The notes beneath the pieces were generated by a model. The model made no database searches. It was not told where the DNA came from and saw only the letters and a list, made by a program, of their open reading frames with translations. The translations under genes and the position numbers were made by a program. A DNA stretch of 64,000 bases, from assembly GCA_003550325.1 (NCBI GenBank), contig QKWP01000030.1, forward strand, positions 621,243-685,242. The letters are read 5' to 3'. Shown one piece after another: positions 10,640 to 22,350 of this stretch (positions are counted from its first letter, which is position 1; the number at the start of each line of letters is the position of its first letter). The stretch comes from Gigaspora rosea. Lineage: Eukaryota > Glomeromycota > Glomeromycetes > Diversisporales > Gigasporaceae.

Positions 10640-12893
10640 CTATAGAGGGAATCGGCAGTAGTTAATTACTTTTGCAAACCCATCTCTTCCATTTAATAAT
10701 AATATTAATAAAAAAATCAAATACGTCAAAAGTTTATAGATTTTTCGATTGGTAATTGTTTTAGAATTATCTTTGTTATAAAGTGTAATAGCTTCTCTCG
10801 CGCCATCCCAAACATTCCTCCCTAGTAGTCGATACTATAAAAATATAGGAATATATTTAATATTCAAGTAAAATAAATAATTTTCACACTGTAATTGTAA
10901 TAAAAATTTACGCACATGAATAGGAGTAAACGTGCCGAACATGATTAATTTCCAAAATCTAAAACCAAACTTTTTAATTATCTCATAAGAATAAGGATAG
11001 CATCCAATTTCTTGGCTTAAAGTTTCCATATAGGATACATAATTTATCCGAAGAGCATTACGAGCGGCTATGCAATACTTTTTACGAATACTTTCATAAG
11101 AATTACGTATAGATTTCTCCATTTCAGATTGAGATGGGAGTGGTTTGATAAATCCTTTAATCTGACTTATTACATAACGTGCTTGCATCTCACTGTTTTT
11201 AGAAGAAATTTAATAAAAGAATAACAGTATTATATAAATAATTCAATGCTCATAAATTATAAACTCACGAAACTGGCCAGATTGCACCACCTCCTAATGT
11301 AAATCCAATAAAAGCGATATTTGGGTACTTTGGAGGAAATATCAACTTATACAACCAGGCTAACTTTTGAAAATCTTTTCCGTATCCTTGTTCAACTTCA
11401 CACCCACCGGTAAAAATATTTTCTTCTAAAAATGAATCATCGATATTATATCCAGTGGAATAAATAACAACATCAATATCCTCCAAGACAGTCCCATCAA
11501 CAAATTCAATTTGTTTATTTTCTGATTTCAATTCTTTAATGTTCGGTTTCACAATAACTCTACCAGCTGCGAGACACTGAAAAATTTCACAATTTACAAC
11601 AGGATATGATGCAATTAAGGGATCAGTGGGCTTTAGGTGAGAAGGGTATCGAAAAGATTTAATAGCATTATTTTCGAATCTTCTTCCTATAATAAAAGGT
11701 GGAGTCATATGTGCTGAGAAACGAGATGTATGGTCAAAAGCTTTACCATTTATAAAGCGTGGTATTATCCATGGAAGTTTTTCTGTAAAAAAAAAATTAG
11801 CTAAAAATTATAGTCGCAGAGCTCTAAATATAAATATAATATATAAAATTTACCTTTACGAATGCTTAAATAAACTTGTGATGCGACATGAGTTAATTCA
11901 ACCGCGATGTCCGATCCACTAAATTAATTTGTTAATAAGGTTTTTGATATAAATCTTATATAATAATTTGTATCATATTCATACCTATTTCTGTAACCAA
12001 CAACCAAAACACGTTTGTTTTCAAAACCTGCAGTCCTAAATATATATAATTTAATATCAGATAATGATGATCATAATGTATATATATTATAAATAAGTAA
12101 ATTATACAAATAAATTTACCGTTTATACTTATGAGCATGCATTTGTTCACCTTTAAATAAATTCATTCCTTTATATTCTGGCCAATTAGGTTTGTTATTA
12201 AGGCCTGAACAAACAAACACGAAATCAAAAATCTCTTCTTTTTCTTCACGCTCACATTGAATAATATATTTAACCTTCCAACGTTTATCAGGAAGAATTG
12301 ATACTTTTAACACGGTGGTATTAAATTTAATGTGAGGCAGAAGATTAAAATTTTCAGTGTACATATCAATGTATCTGTTTCAACAATATATATATATATA
12401 TAAGAAATTGACACGAAACAATCAATAAATAAAATAACTAAACCGAGATTACTTTTCTACTTGTGAAAGATTCAAATGAGTTGGCCAGTCTGCGGGAATT
12501 GGAAAATCCGAAAAAGTCGACTATTTAAACAATGTTAGTTGACAGATTACATACAAAATTCAATTCGATTCACATAAAAATTCAAACAATAGAAAAAAAA
12601 AAAAAACCAACCCTTTCCTTTGATGTATTAGTTAAAATGCTTTTATAAACTGGAGAATAAGGTTCTTCAGATCTCCATATACCACCAACAGAAGAATTTT
12701 GCTCAAAACAAATTGGAATCAAATCATTATCTAGACATTCTTTTATAGTTGTTAAGCCCGAAATCCCTGTTATAAAGTTTTATTAATTCGTTTGTTTCAA
12801 GAATACAAAAAAATTTTCAATATTCAAATCTGCCTTTAAATTTGTACGTAAACATAACTTACCTGCACCTATAATTGCAATATGTTTAGCCAT
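10640..12893 (-). CDS. Flavin-containing monooxygenase (FMO), nine exons
   Basis: Nine exons on the minus strand join into one open frame of 536 residues: 12893-12863, 12766-12612, 12520-12453, 12374-12120, 12035-11985, 11918-11854, 11782-11269, 11192-10916 and 10834-10640. All introns are GT-AG, 68-103 bp, with phases that agree. The start gives MAKHIAIIGAGISG, which places the FAD-binding GxGxxG at residues 9-14. The FMO fingerprint FxGxxxHxxxY is at 158-168 (FKGEQMHAHKY), and a second nucleotide-binding site is at 183-188, reading GYRNSG. The YSTGY motif is at about 316-320. The last exon ends with a hydrophobic run (about 505-519), suggesting a C-terminal membrane anchor as in microsomal FMOs. 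The family uses NADPH, O2 and FAD to oxygenate soft nucleophiles (N or S). Odd: the second glycine of the NADPH motif is Arg185. The last intron uses donor GTGCGT, chosen because it restores the frame and a family-like sequence. Confidence 0.9.
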
Positions 12894-13028
12894 GATTTTT
12901 TTTTTATACTTTAGTCTGTCAAGAGAAAATGGGACTTTTTGGCTTCTAATTATATAACATACCGGATGAAAATTTGATCAGGCGAAACCTACTCTAATTT
13001 ATGGATTGTTGCGGGTGGCACAAACCCA

Positions 13029-13592
13029 AAAAAGGGGATGGCTAAAGCCAGGTGCGTTTATGTTTTTGATTATTTAAGCGAGTAAGCAAGTATCATAGTA
13101 GCATCATAGTAAAATTTGAATATAAATTTTTTATATTAATATGAAACCCACAGCTGCTACAAAGTAAAGTTAATTTTTTACTAAGTTAACCTTCTTTCTA
13201 CCTCTAATAAAAGTTGTAATGCTAATTTTTATGAATCTAATGATGGTAAGTTTGTTAAAATTAAGTTGGTAATTCTTGAAATATTTTAAATTTTCCCTTG
13301 TATTTATATAAAATTTCTTTGTAAATTTTAAGAAATTTTATATAAATACAAGAAAAAAAGGTAAAATATTTCAAGAATTACCACTTAATTTTAACAAACT
13401 TAACATCATTAGATTCATAAAAACTAGCACTACAACTTTTATTAGAGGTAGAAAGAAGGTTAACTTAGTAAAAAATTAACTTTACTTTGTAGCAGCTGTG
13501 GATTTTATATTAATATATAAATTTATCACCAAATTTACTATGAAAAATTACTGTCATTCACTTGCCTGGCTTTAGACGACCCCCCTAAAAAG
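13029..13592. mobile_element. Foldback element, ~280-bp arms (family B)
   Basis: One continuous near-palindrome: GGGGATGGCTAAAGCCAGGT at the left end pairs with the complement of CTTGCCTGGCTTTAGACGAC at the right, and inner arms containing CCACAGCTGCTACAAAGTAA pair almost perfectly down to a loop near 13320. No coding capacity. Its ends (GGGGGTCGGCTAAAGC type) match a 125-bp element at 41583-41705, so both belong to one family. It lies just upstream of the monooxygenase start. Confidence 0.85.
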
Positions 13593-14470
13593 GAAATTCA
13601 ACGTAAAAATAACTAAGTTCGTGAAATTAAAAATTAGGATTAGGGTCTTAATGTTAGAAGCTATGGCTTTAGAGTGATCCTTGATATATGTAAAATTCCA
13701 TTCCCGTCATTTTTACAAGACAGGTTTCGTTTTTTTGTTTTACTCACTGATCCGGGATAATCAAATTTTACGTTCTCCGACTGGCTAATTTCCCCTTTTG
13801 GATTTGTATCACCCGCACAGAAGGGTTATTATCGCGATCACCCTTGTGGCTGGTACGAATTAAGGCTTGTATGGAAAACAATGGATATGCATAACGATTG
13901 TATGCTTGCATTTGGGGATTTTTCAATGATTGAGTTCGGAACCCGAAGTTTTTCAATCACGTGAATTTAATTATGTAAAATGAAACTCACTAAATTTCAA
14001 CTTTTTGATTAAATAATATGACGTTCTTTAATTAAATGACTTTTAAAAATGAAATACAGTTTAATAAGTAAAATAATAAAGTTTTTAATTGAATTTGATA
14101 TCTTTTGAATAGTATATGCCGCGTATAATGCAGTACGCAAAAATTTTTTTAGAATATTCTAGAACAAATCAAAACTATTCATATCTTAAATTTTCCCTTA
14201 TGAAACTGCCTTTTATTTTCTAAGCAAACTTATTCCTTGCAAAATTTTGTGTATAGATAGTTTATATATCATATGCGTACTTTACGTATTTCACATACTA
14301 TACGTACTGTACGTACTGTTCGTATTGTACGCTAAAAAAATTCAGACATCATATAAATGGCACATCACTCAGTATGACAATTTTAATTAAATATATTTTT
14401 AATAAATGATAATTAAAAGTTTATCGATGACATTTTATTAAAAGTAAAAAAAAAAATCGTAAAATATTCT
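13593..14470. other. Spacer with a MITE A fragment
   Basis: No gene is supported. 13747-13787 shares CTGATCCGGGAT-AATCAAATTT with MITE family A and is read as a fragment of it. 13790-13960 is less AT-rich than its surroundings and open on the minus strand for 62 codons, without recognisable similarity. 14276-14332 has repeated TACGTACTG-like words. Confidence 0.35.
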
Positions 14471-14473
14471 CAA

Positions 14474-14533
14474 ATATATAAATACTTCGCTTTTTTTATT
14501 TTTTCTTTAATTCAATTATTTCAATTTTACAAA
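14474..14533 (+). promoter_or_regulatory. Probable core promoter and 5' leader
   Basis: A TATA-like word (ATATATAAATAC, about 14474-14486) is followed by a pyrimidine-rich run and a short A-rich leader ending AAA before the ATG at 14534. The arrangement resembles the region upstream of the Sel1 gene at 41873. This is inference from composition and spacing. Confidence 0.35.
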
Positions 14534-14636
14534 ATGGATCAAGAAAGTTCATTTGGACAACTTAATGTAACTGAACTTACCTCCACATCGAACTCACTGT
14601 TATCTCAAGATGAATTCGGACAGATGCGTTCGCAGT
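14534..14636 (+). CDS. Orphan first exon, unknown protein
   Basis: An ATG after a plausible promoter opens a 34-codon frame beginning MDQESSFGQLNVTE and rich in Ser, Thr and Gln. The codon at 14636-14638 spans a good splice donor (GTATGT at 14637-14642); without splicing the frame stops at 14642. No convincing second exon was found in the next kilobase, where a TTATCTG repeat field and a MITE lie. Either the gene has a long first intron, or it was cut off by insertions. I do not recognise the protein. Confidence 0.35.
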
Positions 14637-14924
14637 GTATGTAATAACGATAAATATGTATTATGTAAATACTCAATATGAATTTACGCATGTATTCTAA
14701 ACAGCTGTTTAAACTAACATGTTCGGGCAAACATAATTGATATTCATGTATATAACCGGTTTTAAAGCAGAGTTTTGAAATCCAGTTTTTGTGTGTGCAT
14801 CGGAACAGTGTTCGGTCGGGTTTCGAAGCACGAACTAATCAATTTAAGCAGGATCACATCCCTACTTTAATTGCATAAAATTTATATGATTAGAGTGCCT
14901 TTTCTCTTTAGTGCTCAGATCTAG

Positions 14925-15035
14925 ATAATCTGTTTATCTAAAGATAATTATCTGTTGAAAGAAATCATTATCTGTTTCTATATCTGTTCATAATTCCATT
15001 ATCCAGATAATTATCTAGATTATCTGTTAATTATT
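14925..15035. repeat. TTATCTG repeat cluster
   Basis: The words TTATCTG or ATAATTATCTG recur about eight times within about 110 bases in both orientations, around AGATAATTATCT palindromes. This could be a worn satellite or a cluster of GATA-like sites (core GATA/TATC). Confidence 0.5.
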
Positions 15036-15038
15036 AGA

Positions 15039-15288
15039 TATATGGGGTCTTTGCTAGGAAAACCACAGTTAGAAACTATTTAGATTTTGACAATAAAATT
15101 TGAAATTGCTGGCTATTTTTATTAATCCAATTTGAATAAACTTTTTTTACTTTATAAAGCTATTTAAGCTTTATAAAATAAAAAAGTTTATTCAAATTGG
15201 ATTAATAGTTAGCTAGCAATTTCAAATTTTATTATCAAAATCTAAATAGTTCTCTAACTGTGGTTGTTTTTAGCAAAGACCCCATATA
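15039..15288. mobile_element. MITE, hairpin type, ATATGGGGTCTTTGCTA ends
   Basis: A 250-bp unit whose two halves are inverted copies nearly throughout. It starts GGGGTCTTTGCTAGGAAAAC and ends with the complement, flanked on both sides by TATAT, fitting a TA target. Interior words such as AAACTTTTTTACTTTATAAA pair across the centre near 15165. Non-coding. Confidence 0.85.
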
Positions 15289-15548
15289 TTTTGTACAAGG
15301 TAAACCTATAATATAAATTTTGTGAATCACAGAATTCTGGCATACAGTTTAACTATTAAATCAATACTTGCGAAATTGTAGATGTGCTAGTTTTAATTTC
15401 ACACAAGATAATCCATATAGAGCAACCTAGGATTGCTCCAGATTACTCATATATGGAGCAACCTGGGTTTTAAGTAATTACTTTGCTCCATTATTATATA
15501 TTTCTTGAGATTTCAACACACTCTATCTTTAAACTGGAGTATAATAGC

Positions 15549-16088
15549 CTGTGGGCCGATAGCATAAGTGGTTATGCTCCCAGGTCGCCAAGCATAAGGT
15601 TGCCAGTTCAAGTCCAGCTAATGGACAAAGAAAAACTATACTCGATCATGAGACAGAAGGCTTGTACTAGGATGCTAGAACTGCAGTTGGTAAATCTAAC
15701 CACATTTAATGTCTGTATATGTGCTCTTTAAGGAAGATCCCAGAGAAAATCTGGTTAATAAACTTGAAAACCTCCAGTAGAAATCTGGTTGCAATTGAAT
15801 ACCTCTGGCGCAATTCCGGCTGAACTAGGATACCCCATTTAATGGATGGACAATTACTTTCAATGATGTCAATGGACAAAAAGTTCTGGTTAAAGCCTCC
15901 GGTAGTAAATATATCAGCTAGTAAATCCCAGTTGGGTAAATAGAATTAGATTACTAGTTATAGTAATAGTATATGTAATCAGATCTGTGGGGACCTGATA
16001 TTTAAGGAAGGCCCCAGTAAATAAGATTTAATAAAATTGATGCCACCCATGTCCATCAGCAATCAAGCTGATAATTAAAAAAAAAAAC
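15549..16088 (+). mobile_element. tRNA-derived SINE-like element
   Basis: A pol III internal promoter is visible: A-box-like TAGCATAAGTGG at 15560-15571 and B box GTTCAAGTCC at 15606-15615, with tRNA-like spacing. A body of about 470 bp, less AT-rich than its flanks, follows and ends in an A-run at 16076-16088. No open frame is longer than expected by chance. The full cloverleaf cannot be folded as a good tRNA, so a functional tRNA gene is unlikely. The boundaries are approximate because no target duplication was found. Confidence 0.55.
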
Positions 16089-16726
16089 TAGAGTATAGCA
16101 TGGTTGTTCTGGAATGTTGCTCCAATAACAACTTTAATGGGCCAATTCCAAATTAGTTATTGATAGAGTGCTAGCAAAATATTCCACAATATTCTGATCA
16201 TAAGAGAAAGTTGAAACTAGAGATGGACGGGTCTGGTCTGGTCCCTAATAAGACTGCTTTTGGTCCAGTCTCAGTTCACAAACTGCATATGATTAATGAC
16301 TATTAAAATTTATCTATTTCAGCATTTATGTAACATTAAATATTCAGTCCAGTCTGTCAGGCCCTAGTCTCAGTCCCAAAACAGTTGACCCTATTTGAGA
16401 CTATTCATTGATTATCTATCTATCACGCACCTGAATCACTTGCAGATCATGTATTCCTTCACGGGATTTTTGAAACTCCACGATTTGTTTATCTCTAAAT
16501 ATAAAACATCAATGCAATAATATTTAAACTTAATTTTCGGGTTGGTATTACTGTACAAATAAATAACCCTGATTTATTATAACTATAGTTCATTATTAGA
16601 TGCTCATTATAATGAGCATTGATCCTCAAGATCTATAAACATTTCTATAAATGAAATCTATAGTCATAAACTAGAATAATACAATATGAATAATATTAAA
16701 TTGAATTTATTATAGGATACTAGACC

Positions 16727-17000
16727 GGAGCAGTATTAAAAATCTGATGTTCTCATGTTCTCATACAAACATTACTTTTAATTTGAGAACATTTACAAAA
16801 TTTAAGATGTTCTCTATAAACTTTTTTTTGAGAACATAGGTTTGAAAAAGATGTTCTCTATAAAATATATAAAGTAATAAAAATTATTTTTATTAATATA
16901 AAAGTTTAAAATAATTAAGTTTATAAATATTTAATTATTTATTAGTTGATATAGAGAATAATTTAGTTGTTCTCAAATCACAAAAAATTTTTGATAATAA
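16727..17000 (+). mobile_element. hAT-type MITE family E (GTTCTC repeats), truncated copy
   Basis: The sequence begins CAGTATTAAAAATCTGATGT and carries many GTTCTC/GAGAAC words. It matches the reverse complement of the element at 62066-62537 along at least 200 bases (for example TTTAATTTGAGAACATTTAC). The right end is missing and the next MITE starts within a few bases, so it is a truncated copy. Confidence 0.7.
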
Positions 17001-17002
17001 TA

Positions 17003-17253
17003 TATGGGGGTGAGTCAGTAGAAAAGGGACAAATCATTTTTAGTAAAATTTTTTAATTTTTAAATTAAAATATCTTAACAACTATTTAATCAAATTTGCT
17101 AAAAGTTTTTTTATTTTAATCTTGAAATTATATAGAATTAAAATAAAAAAATATATTAAATTTTAAGATAGTTGTTAAAATATTTAAGCTTAAAGTCAAG
17201 AAAACTTTTACTTAGAAAAAATTTGTCCCTTTTCTACTGACTCACCCCATATA
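17003..17253. mobile_element. MITE family C, copy 1 (GGGGTGAGTCAGTAGAAAAG)
   Basis: Inverted ends TGAGTCAGTAGAAAAGGGAC and complement at 17003 and 17253, with the halves pairing along much of the 250-bp length, flanked by ATAT. A second copy at 40936-41187 is nearly identical over its length, which suggests recent activity of the family. Confidence 0.9.
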
Positions 17254-17540
17254 TTGGTTTATCTATTTACAGTTTAGTGCAATATAGTTGCATAGCTACC
17301 TTATTATACACCATACACATAGTGTAATTTAAATATCATTTAAATATATATACATATTCATTCTATAACTATATTTTTTCACATATTACTGTATTATAAT
17401 TAATATATCCTATTTCAAAAAAAATATTGTTTTTATGTAAATACCTATTGGATATTTTTCATTTGATTTATTATTACATAAAATTTATAAGGCAGAAACA
17501 TTTATATAGACATTCATTGTAATAATATCTTGCAAGGCAT

Positions 17541-18480
17541 TAGGGAGCTTCCAGAAATCAGCTGATTTCTGGGTGGGTGGGTGGGTCAGCTAAAGTATCA
17601 GGTGTATTCTGGCCAAAATTTCATAATTCCGGGCCAAAGTTGCAAAATTATTTTGACCAAAATTATAGATTTATTAATAATATTAGATAATTAATAACTT
17701 TTGAACTACTGGGCCAAATTTGATGATTCAACAACCAAAATGATCCTCTCAATGAGAGAATTCTAATGAGCCCAAAATAGTTAAAATCCAATCACAGGAT
17801 CCTGTAATTGGAATAGATTTGTATTACTATAAAAGTTCTAGAATTTATTAAATAATTATAACCCATTTATAGCAACACAAATTTATTTCGATCTTAGGAT
17901 TCTGTGATTGGATTTTAACAATTTTGGGCTTGTTAGAATCCTCTCATTGAGAGGATAATTTTGGTAGTAAATCATCGAAATTGGCCCAGTAGATCAAAAG
18001 TTATTAACAATTAAAAATTAATTTTTAATTGTTAATAACTTCTTATCTACTGGGCCAATTTCACTGATTTTACTACCAAAATGATTCTCTCAATGAGAGG
18101 ATTTTAACAAGCCCAAAATCGTTAAAATCCAATCAATCACAGGATTCTAAGATCGAAATATATTTGTGTTACTATAAATAGATTATAATTATTTAATAAA
18201 TTATAGAACTTTTATAGTAATACAAATCTATTCTAATCATAGAATTCAGTGATTGGATTTTAATGATTTTGGGCTCGTTAGAATCCTCTTATTGAGAGGA
18301 TCATTTTGGTAGTTAAATCATCAAATTTGGTCCAGTAGACAAAAGTTATTTACTATTAAATGTTATATTTAACTTTTTAATAATTGTAAAATCTGATTGG
18401 CTAATTGGGGTATTAGGTGTGGGTGGGTGGGGGTAGGCTCATAGTAAACAAAAATCAGCTGATTTCTGGAAGCTCCCTTA
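17541..18480. mobile_element. Large foldback element (0.94 kb), GGGAGCTTCCAGAAATCAGC ends
   Basis: The left terminus GGGAGCTTCCAGAAATCAGC at 17543 is matched by its complement ending at 18477. Inside, two long arms (about 17690-18010 and 18030-18350) are inverted copies meeting at TTAATTTTTAATTGTTAATA near 18020. Each arm itself contains a second inverted repeat built on TCCAATCACAGGAT and GGATCATTTTGGTAGT words, so the unit is a palindrome made of palindromes. GT-rich tracts (GGTGGGTGGG) sit inside both ends. Non-coding. Confidence 0.85.
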
Positions 18481-20674
18481 GCAATATGTAAGAAAATATA
18501 ATCATAAGAATAACATTCAAATTAGAATACTATTTACATATTGATTAATATGCATATATGTGTTCAATAAGTCGCTATTATACAGATTTTATTCTAAGAT
18601 AAATTTAGTTAGCACATTCTTATATTCTTGCTATAAAAAGTTTGTTCAGTTATTGTAGGTACAGTCTGAAAAACTATTCGGTATAGAGTCAATTTTCTAA
18701 ATGCTAGTATATAGTATGTTTGGAAAGTTGATACCATTCCAATCATTTTTTAAACCAAAACAGATTAACTTTAGAAAACTTTTATAACATTGCTGACAAA
18801 ATCTGGACAAAATTTTCATATCAGTCTCTACATTAATATATTCTCCTAATATTAAAAATAAAATTGTAAACTTTAAACCACATAATTAAATTTTAAAAAA
18901 ATAAATAGCTGCGTGGTATTGTTGCGCTAAATCAGGATGGATAAATATTGAGCAACACTAATACAAAAATAGTTATAAATAGGTTTGAATTCTGATAAAT
19001 ACGTAAATTACTAAATATAGCACAATTATATTAATATAAGATTAAGTTTGGTTAATTGTAATTTCTATATAAAAACAATTCTCATACAAAACTTGCTCAC
19101 TATTTTAATAAGATTAGGATTGAGTTAGTTTGTATTATAGTTTCTATTATAAATTAGCTACAAACCTTACTATACTGGTGATACAAAGTATATAACTCAC
19201 TAACGCATGTTACTGGTACTATGTTATCTATATTTCAGTTAATCTAATATCAAAGATACAAAATGCGCATAGTGTTTTTAGGTCTTTGGTAAAATCAAAC
19301 TAATATTAGAGCGAATGAAAGTCAATTTTTAAAAAACATAAATAGAATAAGAATAGCTGGTTGTTTATATATTCTTGATTCTGCATATTTAAATTTTCAT
19401 GCATTGATTATTAGTCGATGCAAATTTATAATGATCCTGTATATTATTATTAATAATTACAAAATTAAAATATAGCAATAGTAATTATCACAACTGATTA
19501 TCTATCAAAATTTGACCACATTTAGATTATAGTTTTTGGATATGGAAAATCAACAATTGAATTTTTTTTATTCTCATAAGATGTTCTACCAAATTCAATA
19601 GCAATTATAATATCGAATATTCATGAGCACATATCTTAAAAGGTTAAATTCACATATATACTCATGCAAGCAATTAAATATTCACAAAATAATTGGTAAA
19701 AATGTACAGGACACATGTGACAAACAAAAATTTTATAATAATGCAAGTTTATTGTTTTTACTCAGTTAGTCTTAAATTAAGTTTTTACATATCACTATAA
19801 TTCATATTCCGGAAATTTTTCTAAAAGAATAAATAAAACCTTGCTAAAATTAGTAGCGACTATAACTCTTTAAGAAAAATTCTTTTGAAAAATAATGCAT
19901 AATATTTAACCAATCAGAATTCATAATAGATACATTTGCAAGAACACTGTTATTTTACATTATCAAGGTTAGAAAGCAAAATATAAAAAAAACGCAATAA
20001 ATGCAATTTGAATTTTAGGCAATTTGTTGATAGAAATAGAGAATAGTTTATGTACTTTCACTTGATTTCATTCTAACATATGATTTTATATACTTCAGAG
20101 TGACACAAAATAAAAATAAAATAGGAATAATAAAAGAATTTTCACTAACTTAATTTACTCATGAAAACTTATACTATTATGCTCACTTTTCACATGATAT
20201 AAATATACATTTGTATATCAACTAAATAAATCAAAAATATGTGAGCAAACTATGCAATAGAATTTGATATATTACAGATTTTTCATATTACACAAATGAA
20301 AATTAATTTAATTATTCAGTTTAATATTAATTACTGCTACTGCTGTACTGTATATTACATATTGATATCATAATTACTTTAAAACAGTATAATTTGTTGA
20401 AACCCCAATGAATTACTTTGAAATTTTCACAAGTAACTTATTAAATATTAGAGAATAAAGTTACTCTTAAGAATTTTCTATTCATATATAAATTTTGAAA
20501 CTTCGTTTTGTAGAATATTTAAATTTCATTGATTTTAGTGAAAAAATTTGTATTTTAAACATGCAAGTTGAAACTTTACTAGAATGTCACAAAAAATTGA
20601 GTATAACATTTTAGATATAGTCTTTGTGAAGAGTTTTCAGTTAAAAAAAATTAGAAAAAGAAGTGTGATATCAA
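18481..20674. other. 2.2-kb AT-rich stretch without genes
   Basis: No frame over 60 codons and no clear repeat pair was seen. Base composition is uniform. Confidence 0.45.
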
Positions 20675-21434
20675 CATCGGGAAAATAAATAAGGTGCAGA
20701 TTTGAACAAATCTGCGACCCTGGAAAATTTTAACAAATTTTGCAATAACTTGTGATCCAGTGGTCCAAATTTAACAATTTTGGTACCATTCGATTCGTTT
20801 CGATGAGACGGATCGAATAGTACCAAATCATTGAATTCCAATCACTAGAACACAAGAAAATCCCATTTATGTGAATTTTATAAACATTGAATGATCTTGT
20901 CAACCAGTGGTCCAAATTTAATAATTTTGGTACCATTCGATTCTTCTCGATGAGACGGTTTGAATGGTACCAAAAATGTCAAAATTGGATCACTGGTTAA
21001 CAAGTTATTCGTAAAAAACAATTTGCAGCACAGTTCTGCACAGAAATTTAAAGAAATTTGAATTTCTGTGCAGAACTGCGCCGCAAATTGTTTTTTACGA
21101 ATAACTTGTTAACCAGTGATCTAATTTTGACGTTTTTGGTACCATTCGAACCGTCTCATCGAGAGGAATCGAATGGTGCCAAAATCATTAAATTTAGGCC
21201 ACTGGTTGGCAAGATCGTTCAATGTTTATAAAATTCACATAAATGGGATTTTCTTGTGTTCTAGTTATTGGAATTCAACGATTTTGGTACCATTCAATCC
21301 GTTTCATCGAGACGAATCGAATGGTACCAAAATCGTTAAATTTGGACTACCGGATCACAAGTTATTGCAAAATTTGTTAAAATTTTCCAGGGTTGCAGAT
21401 TTGTGCAGATCTGCGCCTTATTTATTTTCCCGAT
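20675..21434. mobile_element. Giant near-perfect palindrome (760 bp foldback element)
   Basis: The element starts ATCGGGAAAATAAATAAGGT and ends with the complement at 21434. The two arms of about 375 bp pair with few mismatches around a centre near 21058 (AATTTCTGTGCAGAACTGC words). Each arm holds two copies of a hairpin of about 43 bp that begins and ends in GGTACC or a near match around CATTCGATTC and GATGAGACGG. Short open frames here (for example those starting MVPKLLNL on both strands) are by-products of the repeat. Confidence 0.9.
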
Positions 21435-22004
21435 AAAGTTGAATCATTTAAAGAATTAACAATTGCTCTGTATTGGACTAGTACCATCGGTAGAACAATA
21501 AGAGCTGATATTAGAAGAAAAGGTAACAGGCCTAATAAAATGCTATTAACAAGAGTAAAAGCCTTGTACGAGAAAAAAGATAATGGAATCAAATAAGGCA
21601 AAAAGAAGCTAAACATATAATACTATATTGAAAGACAGAAACATGGAAAACAAATGTCAAGTTCCTATAATGAAGCTGAAAAAAAATACAGAATTAAAGG
21701 AAATTTGGGTTCAGAAAGCTTTAACTGACCCATCAAGCCTCAATACAAGCTTGGCAAATAATACAGAAGCCACTTATGAGAAAGATAATAGCCTAGGCCA
21801 AAGCAACTTAATGAAAAATTCTTTTTTGTCAAGTAGTAGAAGATCAGAAGATCTCATGGTTGATCAATAATATATTTTTGATTTTTGTATTAAGTACAAC
21901 AAACTGCTAAATCTAATTAGAAAATAATAAAAGTAGAACAAGTAAGATTTTAAAGCTTTAAAGCAGTATTTATCTTATAAATATATAAACTTCTAACTAG
22001 ACCC
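21435..22004 (+). other. Less AT-rich segment with short frames, no known gene
   Basis: Frames of 67 codons (ending 21596, starting inside the palindrome) and 80 codons (21628-21870) are open on the plus strand, rich in Lys, Asn and Ser, and not recognised. They may be part of the SINE-like transposed material that follows. Confidence 0.2.
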
Positions 22005-22350
22005 TCAAGTTGATAGTACAGTAGCTAGCACTCTGGGATTGTGTTCGCAAGGTTGCTAGTTCAAGTCCAACTGAGAGACAAAACTGTGCTAAGACCACAA
22101 ATAGAAAAATTGATCCATGAGAAAATGCTTTGTTTATGACAAATGACTACAACAAATAAACAAGTTGGTTGCAAAACATAGCTACAAAGTCAAGTAATAC
22201 CAGAAAAAAATTCTAACAAGTAAAGTTGTTAAAATAAAGAATCCCAGATTAAGATAATAATAGAAAAAAGCAAGTTGTACTAATCTAATAAAAAAAAGGA
22301 GCTGAGGATCTGAGTTTAGGAGGACCTGCTCTCACTTGAAACAGAAAGAA
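22005..22350 (+). mobile_element. SINE-like element, second
   Basis: Box-A-like sequence near 22012-22030 and B box GTTCAAGTCC at 22059-22068, identical to the B box of the 15549 element. The bodies do not obviously align by eye. No clear A-tail; the end is approximate. Confidence 0.4.

Noticed and set aside
11956-12150. 64-codon minus frame inside the monooxygenase gene
   Set aside because: It reads through an intron in a frame that disagrees with the exon chain.
15555-15625. Possible functional tRNA gene
   Set aside because: Both internal promoter boxes are present but no good acceptor stem or standard anticodon arm could be paired; a SINE head fits better.
16218-16440. hAT-like end TAGAGATGGACGGG with CAGTCTCAGTC words
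   Set aside because: No matching second terminus or 8-bp duplication found.
20730-21436. Open frames starting MVPKLLNL and MVPKSLNL on both strands
   Set aside because: They are mirror images produced by the palindrome and share the GGTACC hairpin units; no coding character outside it.
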